A DNA stretch of 64,000 nt, taken from positions 1-64,000 of the forward strand of contig ABYL01000013.1 of the NCBI GenBank assembly GCA_000173575.1, written 5' to 3'. Source of the DNA: Burkholderia sp. H160 (GTDB lineage Bacteria > Pseudomonadota > Gammaproteobacteria > Burkholderiales > Burkholderiaceae). The notes below the pieces were generated by a model. The model did no database searches. It saw nothing but the letters and a program-made list of their open reading frames with translations, and was not told the DNA's origin. This document shows positions 35,456 through 44,212 of this stretch, piece after piece. The position numbers were made by a program, and so were the translations under genes. Position 1 is the stretch's first letter, and every line of letters starts with the position of its first letter.

Positions 35456-38041
35456 CTACCCGCACGCCCCCACTTCCCCACATGCGGTACAAAAATCGCA
35501 CCCGTCCTTGCGAATCACCGCATTCGCGCCACACGAATCGCATTTGCGTCCGAGCATCGTGTGTAGTCCCTGCGTGCCGTTTGGCTGCAGGAACGTGTCC
35601 GTACTATCCACGGGATTCGGGCGAATGCCGAAATCGGCGGATAGCGCGGTGTCGGTTTTCATTTGCCCGCGCGGCAGGCGCGCGAGCATCCGCGATGGCA
35701 CCTCATTGCCTTCGGCGTCGAGAAAGCCGCGTCGATACAGGATCTGCTGGATCGCGAACGCAAGCGCGGCCACTTCCGAATCATGCCAGCGCGGCGCGCG
35801 ATGACCGTCGAGTCGCTGCACGTCGCCAAGGCGCACCTGACCGCGATCCCACGATACCTTGCGCATGTCCTGCAGATTGCGCGCGACAAACCCGCCGCGT
35901 GCGGCAAGCGACAGTGAACGCATCGTCGCGGTGATCCACTGCTGTGACTCGTCGCGCTGCCCGGCCGGAATGAAGAACTCGATCGGCCGCTCGATCGTCA
36001 CGTCCTCGCCGCCGAGCCGCCCCGTCACCTCGATGAACGACACCGCGACATACAGCGATTTCTTGCCCGCCTGGGTCAGATACTCGACCTTCTCGATGAT
36101 CGCCGGCAACTCGCCTCTTGGTCGATGATCGATCGCGATACGCAGCGGATCCTGATCCAGCCCGGTGAGCGTGTCGTCGGCCTGCGCGGCCGTCACGCTC
36201 AGCACCGCGCCGAGCGTGTCGTTCGGGCGATAGGTGGCAAGCCCCTTCAGGCCGCTTTTCCATGCATCGAAGTAGAGGCTTTCGAACGCATCGAACGGAT
36301 AGTCGGCGGGCACGTTGACGGTCTTCGAGATCGACGTATCGACGTACGGCTGCACGGCCGCCATCATGTCGAGATGGTCGCGCGCCGACATCTCTAGCGC
36401 ATTGACGAAATAGTCGGGCAGCCGGGTCACGTCGCCGCCCAGCTCGCGATAGAGCCGGTACGCGTAGTCTTCGACGTCGAACGATTCGCGGCCGCCGTCG
36501 GCCATCATCTTCGTGCGCGTGTAGGTCCACGAGAACGCCGGCTCGATGCCGTTCGACGCGTTGTCCGCGAACGCCAGGCTCACGGTGCCGGTCGGCGCGA
36601 TCGACAGCAGATGGCTGTTGCGGATGCCGTCGCGGCGGATCGCCTGCTGGATGTCGTCGGGCAGGCGCGACGCGAACGTGCCGGTTTCCAGATAGCGCGC
36701 GGCGTCGAAGAGCTCGAACGCGCCGCGCTCCTTCGCGAGATCGACCGACGCACGATAAGCCTCGTCGCGCATCAGCCGCGCGATGCGCACCGCGAAATCG
36801 CGGCCTTCCTGCGAGTTGTAGCGCAGCCCGAGCATCACGAGCGTATCGCCGAGGCCGGTGAAGCCGACGCCGATACGCCGCTTCGCGCGCGATTCGTCGT
36901 ATTGCTGCGGCAGCGGCCACAGCGTGACGTCGAGCACGTCGTCGAGAAAACGCACCTGCGTACGGGTGCGCCACGCGAGGCCGTCCCAGTCGAATGACGG
37001 CTGGCGGCCCTGCAGTTGCGCGAACGGATCGACGACGAAGCGCGTCAGGTTGAGCGGCCCCAGGTTGCAGCAGCCGTACGCGGGCAGCGGCTGCTCGCCG
37101 CACGGATTGGTCGCGCGGATCGTTTCGACGGCGCGCAGATTGTTGTCCTCGTTCATCCGTGAGATGAACACGATGCCGGGCTCGGCGACGTCGTACGTCG
37201 AGCGCATGATGCGGTCCCAGATCGCGCGCGCCTCGTGCTCGCTATAGACCCACAAGCCGTCCTCGCGCTGCCGCACGTCGCCGGCCGAGCGCAGCGCCGG
37301 CGACGGCTCAGCGCGGTGGACCAGTTGCCACGGTTCGTCATTCTCGACCGCGCGCATGAATTCGTCGGTGACGCCGACCGACACGTTGAAGTTGTTCCAG
37401 CGTCCCTTCGAATGCTTGGCCTCGATGAATTCGAGGAGGTCGGGGTGGTTGCAGTCGAGCACCGCCATCTGCGCGCCGCGTCGCGAGCCCGCGCTTTCGA
37501 CGGTGCGGCACGACGCGTCGAACACGTCCATGTAGCTGCACGGACCCGAGGCGGCCGAATTCGTCGTGTGAACCCGCGCGCCTTTGGGTCGGATCGCGGA
37601 GAAGTTGTAACCGACGCCGCCACCGCGGCGCATCGTTTCGGCGGCCTGCAGCAGGGCCACGTAGATGCCCGGCAAGCCCTGGTCGTCGACGCCCTGGATC
37701 GAATCGCCGACCGGCTGCACGAAGCAGTTGATCAGCGTCGCGGCGATGCCGCTGCCCGCCGCGCTCATGATGCGGCCCGCGCCGAGCGCGCCATGCCGCA
37801 GGTTGTCGACGAACAGCGCTTCGACCGACGCGCGCAATTCGGGCGGCTCGGCCTCGGCGACGCCGCGCGCGACGCGGCGGAATACGTCGTCGGCCGATTG
37901 CTCGTCGCCTTTCGCATATTTCTCGAGCAGCACGTCGAGCGAGAACTGCTGCGGCGGAATCAGCGAAGCGGGTGGGGCGGAGGAAGCGGGAGGCGTGGAA
38001 GCGGCGGTGGCCGCGCGGGTTTGCGGCGTGTCTTCTGCCAT
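35456..38041 (-). CDS. nrdJ: Adenosylcobalamin-dependent (class II) ribonucleotide reductase
   Basis: An 861-residue enzyme that reduces ribonucleotides to deoxyribonucleotides using a cobalamin-generated thiyl radical. Visible hallmarks are ATLINCFVQP (first active Cys), NPCGEQPLPAYGCCNLGPLNL (thiyl-radical Cys and acidic base), TGTVSLAFADNASNGIEP, and a C-terminal Cys-rich zinc ribbon CDSCGANAVIRKDGCDFCTACG. The N-terminus (~1-30) is Ala/Pro-rich and disordered-looking. There is no nrdA/nrdB nearby and no cobalamin riboswitch upstream. It works without oxygen dependence, giving dNTP supply in low oxygen. Confidence 0.95.
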   Translation of the reverse strand: MAEDTPQTRAATAASTPPASSAPPASLIPPQQFSLDVLLEKYAKGDEQSADDVFRRVARGVAEAEPPELRASVEALFVDNLRHGALGAGRIMSAAGSGIAATLINCFVQPVGDSIQGVDDQGLPGIYVALLQAAETMRRGGGVGYNFSAIRPKGARVHTTNSAASGPCSYMDVFDASCRTVESAGSRRGAQMAVLDCNHPDLLEFIEAKHSKGRWNNFNVSVGVTDEFMRAVENDEPWQLVHRAEPSPALRSAGDVRQREDGLWVYSEHEARAIWDRIMRSTYDVAEPGIVFISRMNEDNNLRAVETIRATNPCGEQPLPAYGCCNLGPLNLTRFVVDPFAQLQGRQPSFDWDGLAWRTRTQVRFLDDVLDVTLWPLPQQYDESRAKRRIGVGFTGLGDTLVMLGLRYNSQEGRDFAVRIARLMRDEAYRASVDLAKERGAFELFDAARYLETGTFASRLPDDIQQAIRRDGIRNSHLLSIAPTGTVSLAFADNASNGIEPAFSWTYTRTKMMADGGRESFDVEDYAYRLYRELGGDVTRLPDYFVNALEMSARDHLDMMAAVQPYVDTSISKTVNVPADYPFDAFESLYFDAWKSGLKGLATYRPNDTLGAVLSVTAAQADDTLTGLDQDPLRIAIDHRPRGELPAIIEKVEYLTQAGKKSLYVAVSFIEVTGRLGGEDVTIERPIEFFIPAGQRDESQQWITATMRSLSLAARGGFVARNLQDMRKVSWDRGQVRLGDVQRLDGHRAPRWHDSEVAALAFAIQQILYRRGFLDAEGNEVPSRMLARLPRGQMKTDTALSADFGIRPNPVDSTDTFLQPNGTQGLHTMLGRKCDSCGANAVIRKDGCDFCTACGEVGACG

Positions 38042-38327
38042 GATCGGCCCTCAAACGGCGTCGCGGCGGGCGCGGCGCGGTGGTGGACGGCGCGCCGCCA
38101 GCGCCGGAGAGCGAGCCGGCGCTTGAGCGGGCGCAACGAATCCACCTTAACGCACGGGGGGCGGGGCGGCAACCGGGAGCGGCGCCGGCGCTGCGGCGCG
38201 TCGTGCGATGCCGCGCCGGCCGGGCACCTGGGCGCTAAGGGCGCGTAGGCAGTAGGGAGATCAAGCTTGGGGCAGCGGGGTCAATTCCCGCGCGGTCCGT
38301 CTGCGGGACGCGTCGACGTTGCGCACG
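38042..38327. other. Region upstream of nrdJ
   Basis: This 286-bp, very GC-rich spacer sits upstream of nrdJ on the minus strand and after the 3' end of the DUF3331 gene. No B12-box, terminator or gene is visible. Confidence 0.35.
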
Positions 38328-38627
38328 TCAGGCCGCTTCCAGCAGCGGTTCGAGGATTTCCGCGCAGATCATGGCGGAGGCATTCGACGGCGCCGGGCGC
38401 TCGGCCGGCTTGAACACGGGGTCACCACGGCGGATCTTGCGGCGTGACACGGCGCAGGTGCCGGACGAATGCGCCGAGCGGCGGCGCCAGCGCTGCTCAC
38501 CGTAGTGGCAGCGTCCCGGCTCGACCCAGCGGATCACCAGCGTCGTGTCGGAGCTCTCGAGAATTTCGATTCGTACGCCATTGGTACCGTCGAGGGGGAT
38601 GGACTCCAGAGTCATCATCGGCTCCAT
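38328..38627 (-). CDS. DUF3331 domain protein
   Basis: A 99-residue protein resembling the DUF3331 family that is common in Burkholderia. Conserved features are WVEPGRCHYGEQRWRRR, GTCAVSRRKIRRGDPVF and PAPSNASAMI; Cys-x(n)-Cys suggests a small metal or zinc-finger-like fold. No function is known. The start could be any of the ATGs at 38627, 38618 or 38615; GGAG in the first codons favours one of the latter two. It is single-gene, divergent from the AI-2E transporter. Confidence 0.72.
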   Translation of the reverse strand: MEPMMTLESIPLDGTNGVRIEILESSDTTLVIRWVEPGRCHYGEQRWRRRSAHSSGTCAVSRRKIRRGDPVFKPAERPAPSNASAMICAEILEPLLEAA

Positions 38628-38956
38628 ATTGTGGAGTGCCGAATTTAGTCCCGCGCGGGCCCGAGAGCCATTGTGTCACGGACGAAATACTATTGCGAAA
38701 TTAGCAATAATCGGATTTGACAGTCGCAAGTGACCGAAATGACAGCCGTTGCAAGCATGTTTATGCGATTTTTTAATAATGCGCATTTTTGCAACGCTGT
38801 ATTGCTTGTGGCGCGACGAGGAGAGCGTTCGGAAAAGGAAGACGGCGCTTCCTTTAAGATGTGTGGTCAGGCACCGATGCGAGCCGTCAGTGTATCGGGT
38901 TTGAATTTTTCCGGTCGGCTCGCACGCACACTGCTCAAAAAAACACTAGAGATCAC
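38628..38956. other. AT-rich divergent region between DUF3331 and AI-2E genes
   Basis: About 330 bp with markedly lower GC than the neighbours. It contains an inverted repeat TATTGC-N7-GCAATA (38691-38709) and a TTGACA at 38717-38722 without a good partner -10. The frame 38730-38960 has no recognisable protein and is not called. Confidence 0.4.
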
Positions 38957-40051
38957 ATGATTCCACGCCCTCCCGCAGTCCCTCCCAATTCTTCCGAATC
39001 GTCGTCCGTCGCCGCCGAGCGCCTGAAAAAGCAGAAGGCTGCATCGGCCGCGCTCTATATCGGGCTCGTGTTGCTCGCCTTGTGGGTGGTGCGCGATTTC
39101 ATCGTGGTGGTCGCGTGGGCGGGGGTCGTCTCGATTGCGCTATGGCCGCTGCTGCACAAGGTCGCGGGCAGCCGCTGGTTCAGGGGGCGCACAACCGTGC
39201 TCGCGACGGTCTTCACGCTGGTCATCGCGGTGCTCGTGTTGCTGCCGGTCGCACTCGGTCTCGCCCAGGCGCTGCGCGAGGCGCATGAACTGAGCGAGTG
39301 GTTCCGCGGCGTGCAGGAAAACGGCATTGCAGTGCCGGACTTCGTCAACCGTCTGCCGTTCGGCGTGCCCCAGATCACCGCGTGGTGGCAGGCCAATCTC
39401 GCGCAGCCGCTGCGCGACTCCGCCGCGATGAAAGGCTTGCACAGCGAAACGGTGATGACGCTCGGTCGACAGTTCGGCGCGCGCGCCTTGCATGCGGCGA
39501 TGGTGTTCGCGTTCATGCTGGTCACGCTGTTCGTGATTTTTCAGGCGGGGCCGCGCCTGTCCGGCTCGCTGCTGAAGGCCGCGCGACGCGGCTTCGGCGA
39601 TAGCGGCGCGGACCTCGTCGAGCAGATGGCGACCGCGGTGCGCGGCACCGTGTCGGGATTGATCGTGGTCGGCGCCGGCGAGGGTGTGCTGCTCGGCTTC
39701 GCCTATCTGGTGACTGGCGTGCCGCACGCGGCACTGCTCGGCTTCGTCACGGCGATCGCCGCGATGCTGCCGTTCTGTGCGCCGATCACGTTCGGTCTCG
39801 CGGCGCTGTGGCTGCTCGTACAGGGCTCGGTGGTCCCGGCGGCTGGGCTTGCGGTGTTCGGCGCGATCGTCGTGTTCATCGCCGAGCACTTCGTGCGGCC
39901 GGTACTGATCGGCAACTCGACGCGCCTGCCGTTCCTGCTCGTGCTATTCGGCATTCTCGGTGGCGCGGAGACGTTCGGGCTGCTCGGGATTTTCATCGGC
40001 CCCGCGTTGATGACGGTGCTGATGGTGCTGTGGACCGCGCTCGTCGAGTAG
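38957..40051 (+). CDS. AI-2E family transporter (YdiK-type permease)
   Basis: A 364-residue integral membrane protein of the AI-2E/TqsA/YdiK family with about eight helices: two around 33-70, one at 77-100, then the amphipathic middle segment and four to five in the C-terminal half. The signature FIAEHFVRPVLIGNSTRLPFLLVLFGILGG is near 313-342. Family members export small molecules or act as antiporters; an AI-2 function is not proven. The ATG at 38957 was chosen because it begins the Pro/Ser-rich cytosolic N-terminus seen in the family. Confidence 0.88.
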   Translation: MIPRPPAVPPNSSESSSVAAERLKKQKAASAALYIGLVLLALWVVRDFIVVVAWAGVVSIALWPLLHKVAGSRWFRGRTTVLATVFTLVIAVLVLLPVALGLAQALREAHELSEWFRGVQENGIAVPDFVNRLPFGVPQITAWWQANLAQPLRDSAAMKGLHSETVMTLGRQFGARALHAAMVFAFMLVTLFVIFQAGPRLSGSLLKAARRGFGDSGADLVEQMATAVRGTVSGLIVVGAGEGVLLGFAYLVTGVPHAALLGFVTAIAAMLPFCAPITFGLAALWLLVQGSVVPAAGLAVFGAIVVFIAEHFVRPVLIGNSTRLPFLLVLFGILGGAETFGLLGIFIGPALMTVLMVLWTALVE

Positions 40052-40091
40052 CGCGTACGTCGATAGGTGCGTGGCCGGAGGCCTCGCCGGC

Positions 40092-40964
40092 TCAAGGCCG
40101 CTGATACGACGGATGCTCCTGCGCCGGCGGCTTCACGCAGGCAAGCGTGTATTTGAGCGCGGCGGGCAGGAGAGCGCTCCACACGTCCCACGTGTGGCCG
40201 CCGTCGATGATCCGCAGCGTCGCCGGATTGCCCGCGAGCCGCAGATGCGTGTAGAGCAACGACGCGTCGGCCTGGATGTCGAGGTCGTCGTCGCCGGACG
40301 CGATGAACATCGGCAGGCGATACGGCCGGCTCATGTAGCGGTCCCACTGCGCCGGATAGTTGAGCTCGTGCCACACGCGCGGGTCGAACTGGTGCTCGCC
40401 GAACACGCCGACCCGCCGCGCCGCCGATGCGCGTGGCGGCTCGTTCGCATAGATCGCGGGACTCAGCAGCAGGGCGCCGCAAAACATCTCAGGCTGCGTC
40501 AGCGCATAGCGCAGCGCGCCGAAGCCGCCCATCGACACGCCGCCGATCATCCGGCCGCCGCGCTGGTTCGCAACCGCATAGTGCGTTTCGATCTCGGGCA
40601 GCAGATCGTCGAAGAACGCGGTCTCCATCTTCTCCTTACGATCGACGTACCAGTCCGTGCCGCCCTGCGGCATCACGATCACGACGGGCGGGATCTCCTT
40701 GCGCTCGATCAGCGTGTCCGCGGCGCTTTGCAGATGGCCTTGCGTGATCCAGTCGTTGGCGTCGCCGTTATTGCCGTGCAACAGGTAGAGCACGGGCAGG
40801 CGCGGACCGTCGGCACGATAGCCGCCCGGCAGATAGATCGTGTAGTTCCAGTCGCGGCCGAGCGCATCGGAATGAAAGCTGCGGCTCGCGATCGTGCTCG
40901 CAAACGCGGGCGCGCCGACGGCGACGGCGAGCAGTGCGAGGGCGAAAGAGAGGAATCGACGCAT
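40092..40964 (-). CDS. Secreted esterase (EstD/Fes-like alpha/beta hydrolase)
   Basis: A 290-residue exported hydrolase: signal peptide 1-22 (ending AFA), then an esterase-D-type alpha/beta hydrolase. The nucleophile elbow is GVSMGGFGA (Ser ~144), Asp is in SGDDDLDI and His in DGGHTWDVW. The YLPGGYRADGPRLPVLYLLHG block is typical of the S-formylglutathione hydrolase/Ag85 group. Substrate unknown. It converges on the AI-2E gene. Confidence 0.86.
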   Translation of the reverse strand: MRRFLSFALALLAVAVGAPAFASTIASRSFHSDALGRDWNYTIYLPGGYRADGPRLPVLYLLHGNNGDANDWITQGHLQSAADTLIERKEIPPVVIVMPQGGTDWYVDRKEKMETAFFDDLLPEIETHYAVANQRGGRMIGGVSMGGFGALRYALTQPEMFCGALLLSPAIYANEPPRASAARRVGVFGEHQFDPRVWHELNYPAQWDRYMSRPYRLPMFIASGDDDLDIQADASLLYTHLRLAGNPATLRIIDGGHTWDVWSALLPAALKYTLACVKPPAQEHPSYQRP

Positions 40965-41157
40965 GTCAGTGTGGAAGGCCGGCGCGGGATTCGCGCGCGG
41001 CCGTCATGCTATCAGCATTGGCGCCGAATTTGAGACGGAAAGGGGCGGGGAAACAGACGGCGCTTTATGCGCGCAAAGTTCCTGGGGCGCCGCCGGTGCG
41101 TCAAGTGTCGGGGACTCTCTACGCGTCATACGCACGCCCGGAACGTTGCCGAAACGT

Positions 41158-42267
41158 TTAGCTCGACGTCCCCAGCCGCCCGGCGACGAATCGCCCGACG
41201 AACCGCTTCAGCGGCTCCGCACCCAGCGCGACCGCGAACAGCGCGCCAACCGCAGCCGCATCCGCGAGCAATCCCAGCGGGTAGTTCAGGTAACCATCGG
41301 TTGCATCGTAGAGCACCGAGTCGACCACCAGCGAGATCACCGCGCCGGCAATGAAGCACAACAAACCCTGACGTCCGATCACGCCGACCCATGGCAGCCG
41401 GCGCGCGACCTTCTTCGCCCAGCCGAGCTCGATCAGATTCGCGACGAGCCACGCGATCGCGAGGAAGTTGCCCGCGCGCAGGTACGACAGGTTCTGCTTG
41501 AGGCTCGCGTCAAGCGGTGCATGCAGCAGAAAGAGCTTGTCGTACGCGGCGCCCACCACAACTGCGAACGCCAGCACGCTGACGAGCCAGCCGCACCGAT
41601 GCGCGCTGATCCGCTGATACACCGGCTGGCAGCGTGCCAGCACGCCGAGCACGAACATCAACTGCCACGCGAACGGGTTGAAGTCCCAGTGCATGTCGGG
41701 CGCGGCGGGCAGGTACTGGCTGATCACCGGCGCGCCGGCCCACAGCGCGACGCTGCCGGCGAGCAGCAGCCACGGCTTGCTGCGCGCGAGCGGCAGGATC
41801 GTCGGGACCAGCAGCGCGAAGAACGCGTACATCGGCAGCACCGACGCGAGATACGGCTGGCGGCGCAGCAGCACGATGTCGCGCAACGCGGCAAGCGGCG
41901 TGTCGATCAGGTCGTCGAGATCGGTCGTGGCGAGATTGGGTCCGTCGATGCTGAACGCGGTGAGCACCGCGCTGACCAGCAACATCAGTCCCGCGGTGAC
42001 GAGAAACGCGCGATAGATCTCGAATGAGCGGCGCAGGAAGCGGCTGCGCGCGATCGTCTCGTTGCGCCGCTCAGCGAGCGCCGCATAGGCGGTGGCGGTC
42101 GCGAAGCCGCCGAGGAACACGAACACTTCGGCGGCATCGCACAGCGCATACGCATGCAGCGTCACGCGCGACAGAATGCTGCCGCCGATGTGATCGACGA
42201 CGATGATCAGCAGAACCAGTCCGCGGAAAAAGTCGAGTTCGATCAGACGGGAGGATGACTTGGGCAT
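41158..42267 (-). CDS. opgC: OpgC-like succinyl/acyltransferase of periplasmic glucans
   Basis: A 369-residue membrane protein with about ten helices; it matches OpgC, the enzyme that succinylates osmoregulated periplasmic glucans. Motifs include LDFFRGLVLLIIVVDHI near the N-terminus, DAAEVFVFLGGF, and DFNPFAWQLMFVLG. The ATG at 42267 is preferred over a TTG four codons upstream. No opgGH genes are adjacent, so the assignment relies on the family. Confidence 0.85.
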   Translation of the reverse strand: MPKSSSRLIELDFFRGLVLLIIVVDHIGGSILSRVTLHAYALCDAAEVFVFLGGFATATAYAALAERRNETIARSRFLRRSFEIYRAFLVTAGLMLLVSAVLTAFSIDGPNLATTDLDDLIDTPLAALRDIVLLRRQPYLASVLPMYAFFALLVPTILPLARSKPWLLLAGSVALWAGAPVISQYLPAAPDMHWDFNPFAWQLMFVLGVLARCQPVYQRISAHRCGWLVSVLAFAVVVGAAYDKLFLLHAPLDASLKQNLSYLRAGNFLAIAWLVANLIELGWAKKVARRLPWVGVIGRQGLLCFIAGAVISLVVDSVLYDATDGYLNYPLGLLADAAAVGALFAVALGAEPLKRFVGRFVAGRLGTSS

Positions 42268-42734
42268 TGTTTGCGTCAAAAGCAGCCCCGTGCGACGGCG
42301 CGCTGATCTAGCGCGGCGGGCGTCTCACAAGGCTCTAAATTTGGGATTGGGTGTTGCGGCGGGAAGGCGATCCGTGTCCGCGGGGTGTACAGATGACCCT
42401 GGCTGCGGCGCTGAGTTCCGTTGCATCGCAGCAAAGGGGCACGATTATATTTCCTTTCGTGACAATGATGCAGCGAGCGAGGCAGCGGCTGCCTTTTACC
42501 TGAAGCGACGTTTCGAAAAAAGAGGCAGCAACGTCCAGTGGAGAATTAGCAACATTCTTGAGTATCGGCGCATCCTCTCATGGACGGCCAGCTGATGTCG
42601 TGTGACGATTTCCGGAAAGAGCAGCCACGTGGAGCAGTCTTCAGAACTGCTGGGAAAGTGACGAAAACAACAAATATTGAGAACAAAGCGACCGGATCGA
42701 GTTGTTCTATCACTCGAGGTGCAGGGAGATCATC
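42268..42734. other. Intergenic region before the porin
   Basis: 467 bp separate two divergent genes. It becomes AT-richer toward the porin (42440-42720), as expected for a highly expressed promoter region, but no confident hexamers or operator were identified. Confidence 0.35.
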
Positions 42735-43913
42735 ATGAACAAGCAAGTGTTCGCGCTGGCTGTCTCCATTACTGCGTCCGCCGTTTTTGCCGCGCCTGTC
42801 TCCGCGCAGACTAGCGTCACGCTGTATGGCGTGATCGACGAAGGCATCAACTACACGAACAATGTTGGCCACGGCCATGTTTATGAACTCGCGAGCGGTT
42901 TTGCTCAAGGCAGCCGCTGGGGTCTGAAGGGCGCCGAAGATCTGGGCGGCGGTCTGAAGGCGGTCTTCCAGCTCGAGAACGGGTTCGACCTGAATTCCGG
43001 GCGGCTCGGTCAGGGCGGGCGGATGTTCGGCCGACAGGCTTTCGTCGGACTCAGCTCGGAACCCTACGGCACGCTGACGTTCGGCCGGCAATACGATTCG
43101 GTTGTCGATTATCTGGCACAGACCACGGCCAACGGCAGTTGGGGCGGCGAGCTGTTCTCGCATCCGTACGACAACGACAACACCGACAACACGTTCCGCC
43201 TCAACAACACGGTCAAGTACACGAGCCCGTCGATCTCGGGCTTCCAGTTCGGGGGCACCTATAGCTTCAGCAACGACACGAGCTTCGCCAACAATCGGGC
43301 ATACAGCTTCGGTGGCCAGTACACGTACGGCGGGCTGCTGGTCGCTGCGGCTTATCTGCAGGCCAACAATCCAGGCAGCAGCGCGAACGGCGCGGTTGCC
43401 ACCAACGACGCTGGCTTCGTCGCGAAGCGCATGCGCGTGTTCGGCGGCGGCATCAACTATACGTTCGGACCGGCGACGGCGGGCTTCGTCTATAGCAACT
43501 CGAACTATCTGGAGCCGACCGCGAACGGCTTTCTCGGCATCGAGCCACTGGTGCCGCTCGTGCCCGTCACACCGCCGGGCGTGCTGCTGAACCAGCTGAA
43601 GTATCAGAACTTCGAGGTCAACGGCAAGTATCAGATTTCGCCGGTGCTGTTCGTCGGCGCACAGTACGTGTACACGATGGAAACCTACGACGCGTCGAAC
43701 GGCGGCGTGAAGCCGCGCATCCATACGTTTGGGCTGATGGCGGACTACAACCTGTCCAAGCGCACCGACGTCTATCTGCAGGGCGCGTATCAGCAGGTCA
43801 CCGGCGATTCGACGCTGTCGATCCTCGATTTCGCATTCATCCCCGGCACGCAGTCGCCGTCGTCGACGTCGAAGCAGGTCGTCGTGCGTGCGGCGATCCG
43901 GCATAAGTTCTAG
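42735..43913 (+). CDS. Gram-negative porin (OmpC/Omp32 type)
   Basis: A 392-residue outer-membrane trimeric porin. Signal peptide 1-24 ends VSA-QTS; the mature start SVTLYGVIDEG is the hallmark of beta-proteobacterial porins, and the alternating beta-strands end with the terminal Phe (AIRHKF). RWGLKGAEDLGGGLKAVFQLE and FGRQAFVGLSSEPYGTLTFGRQY are conserved. AGGGAG precedes the ATG by 6 nt. A strong terminator follows. It forms a general diffusion pore. Confidence 0.97.
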   Translation: MNKQVFALAVSITASAVFAAPVSAQTSVTLYGVIDEGINYTNNVGHGHVYELASGFAQGSRWGLKGAEDLGGGLKAVFQLENGFDLNSGRLGQGGRMFGRQAFVGLSSEPYGTLTFGRQYDSVVDYLAQTTANGSWGGELFSHPYDNDNTDNTFRLNNTVKYTSPSISGFQFGGTYSFSNDTSFANNRAYSFGGQYTYGGLLVAAAYLQANNPGSSANGAVATNDAGFVAKRMRVFGGGINYTFGPATAGFVYSNSNYLEPTANGFLGIEPLVPLVPVTPPGVLLNQLKYQNFEVNGKYQISPVLFVGAQYVYTMETYDASNGGVKPRIHTFGLMADYNLSKRTDVYLQGAYQQVTGDSTLSILDFAFIPGTQSPSSTSKQVVVRAAIRHKF

Positions 43914-43936
43914 ATCCTGCTCGTCAACGCAAATCG

Positions 43937-43970
43937 GCCAGCCTTCGGATTCGAAGGCTGGCTTTTTTTG
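43937..43970 (+). terminator. Rho-independent terminator after the porin gene
   Basis: A perfect 11-bp stem (GCCAGCCTTCG / CGAAGGCTGGC) with loop GATT is followed by seven T, 24 bp after the stop. Confidence 0.9.
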
Positions 43971-43996
43971 CGCCGGCCGCCGCGGCCGGTGGCCAT

Positions 43997-44023
43997 TCAA
44001 GTTCCCGCCGTGTTTGCCGATAA
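43997..44023 (+). promoter_or_regulatory. Sigma-28 (FliA)-type promoter
   Basis: TCAAGTTC at 43997-44004, an 11-nt spacer, and GCCGATAA at 44016-44023 match the flagellar sigma-28 consensus (TAAAGTTT-N11-GCCGATAA) closely. It points to the LysM lipoprotein gene, whose TTG start is about 180 nt downstream. Confidence 0.7.
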
Positions 44024-44212
44024 GGCAAATGTCAATAAATCTCAACGCGCCGCGGGCAAGCGGCGATGAGTGCGTCGTCGGCGGCCCAACAGACGTGGCG
44101 CCGTCACGCGGAAATGCGGCTCGTAACGTCTGTATCAGAGTGTGTGGGGCGGGTCGTTTCTATTAACTGTGACTTTACAATTCCCCCCACATTTCAGCAG
44201 GAGTCGAACAAC

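Noticed and set aside
38042-38327. Possible cobalamin riboswitch upstream of nrdJ
   Set aside because: A B12-dependent enzyme made it worth checking, but no B12-box or matching stem-loops were seen.
38730-38960. 76-codon plus-strand frame upstream of the AI-2E gene
   Set aside because: AT-rich spacer sequence with no family features; it overlaps the expected promoter.
42546-44045. 499-codon minus-strand frame opposite the porin
   Set aside because: The porin on the plus strand has signal peptide, hallmark motifs and terminal Phe; the opposite frame is a shadow.
44066-44212. Upstream in-frame extension of the LysM lipoprotein
   Set aside because: It would bury the signal peptide behind 49 residues; the TTG at 44213 with AGGAG gives a proper lipoprotein signal.
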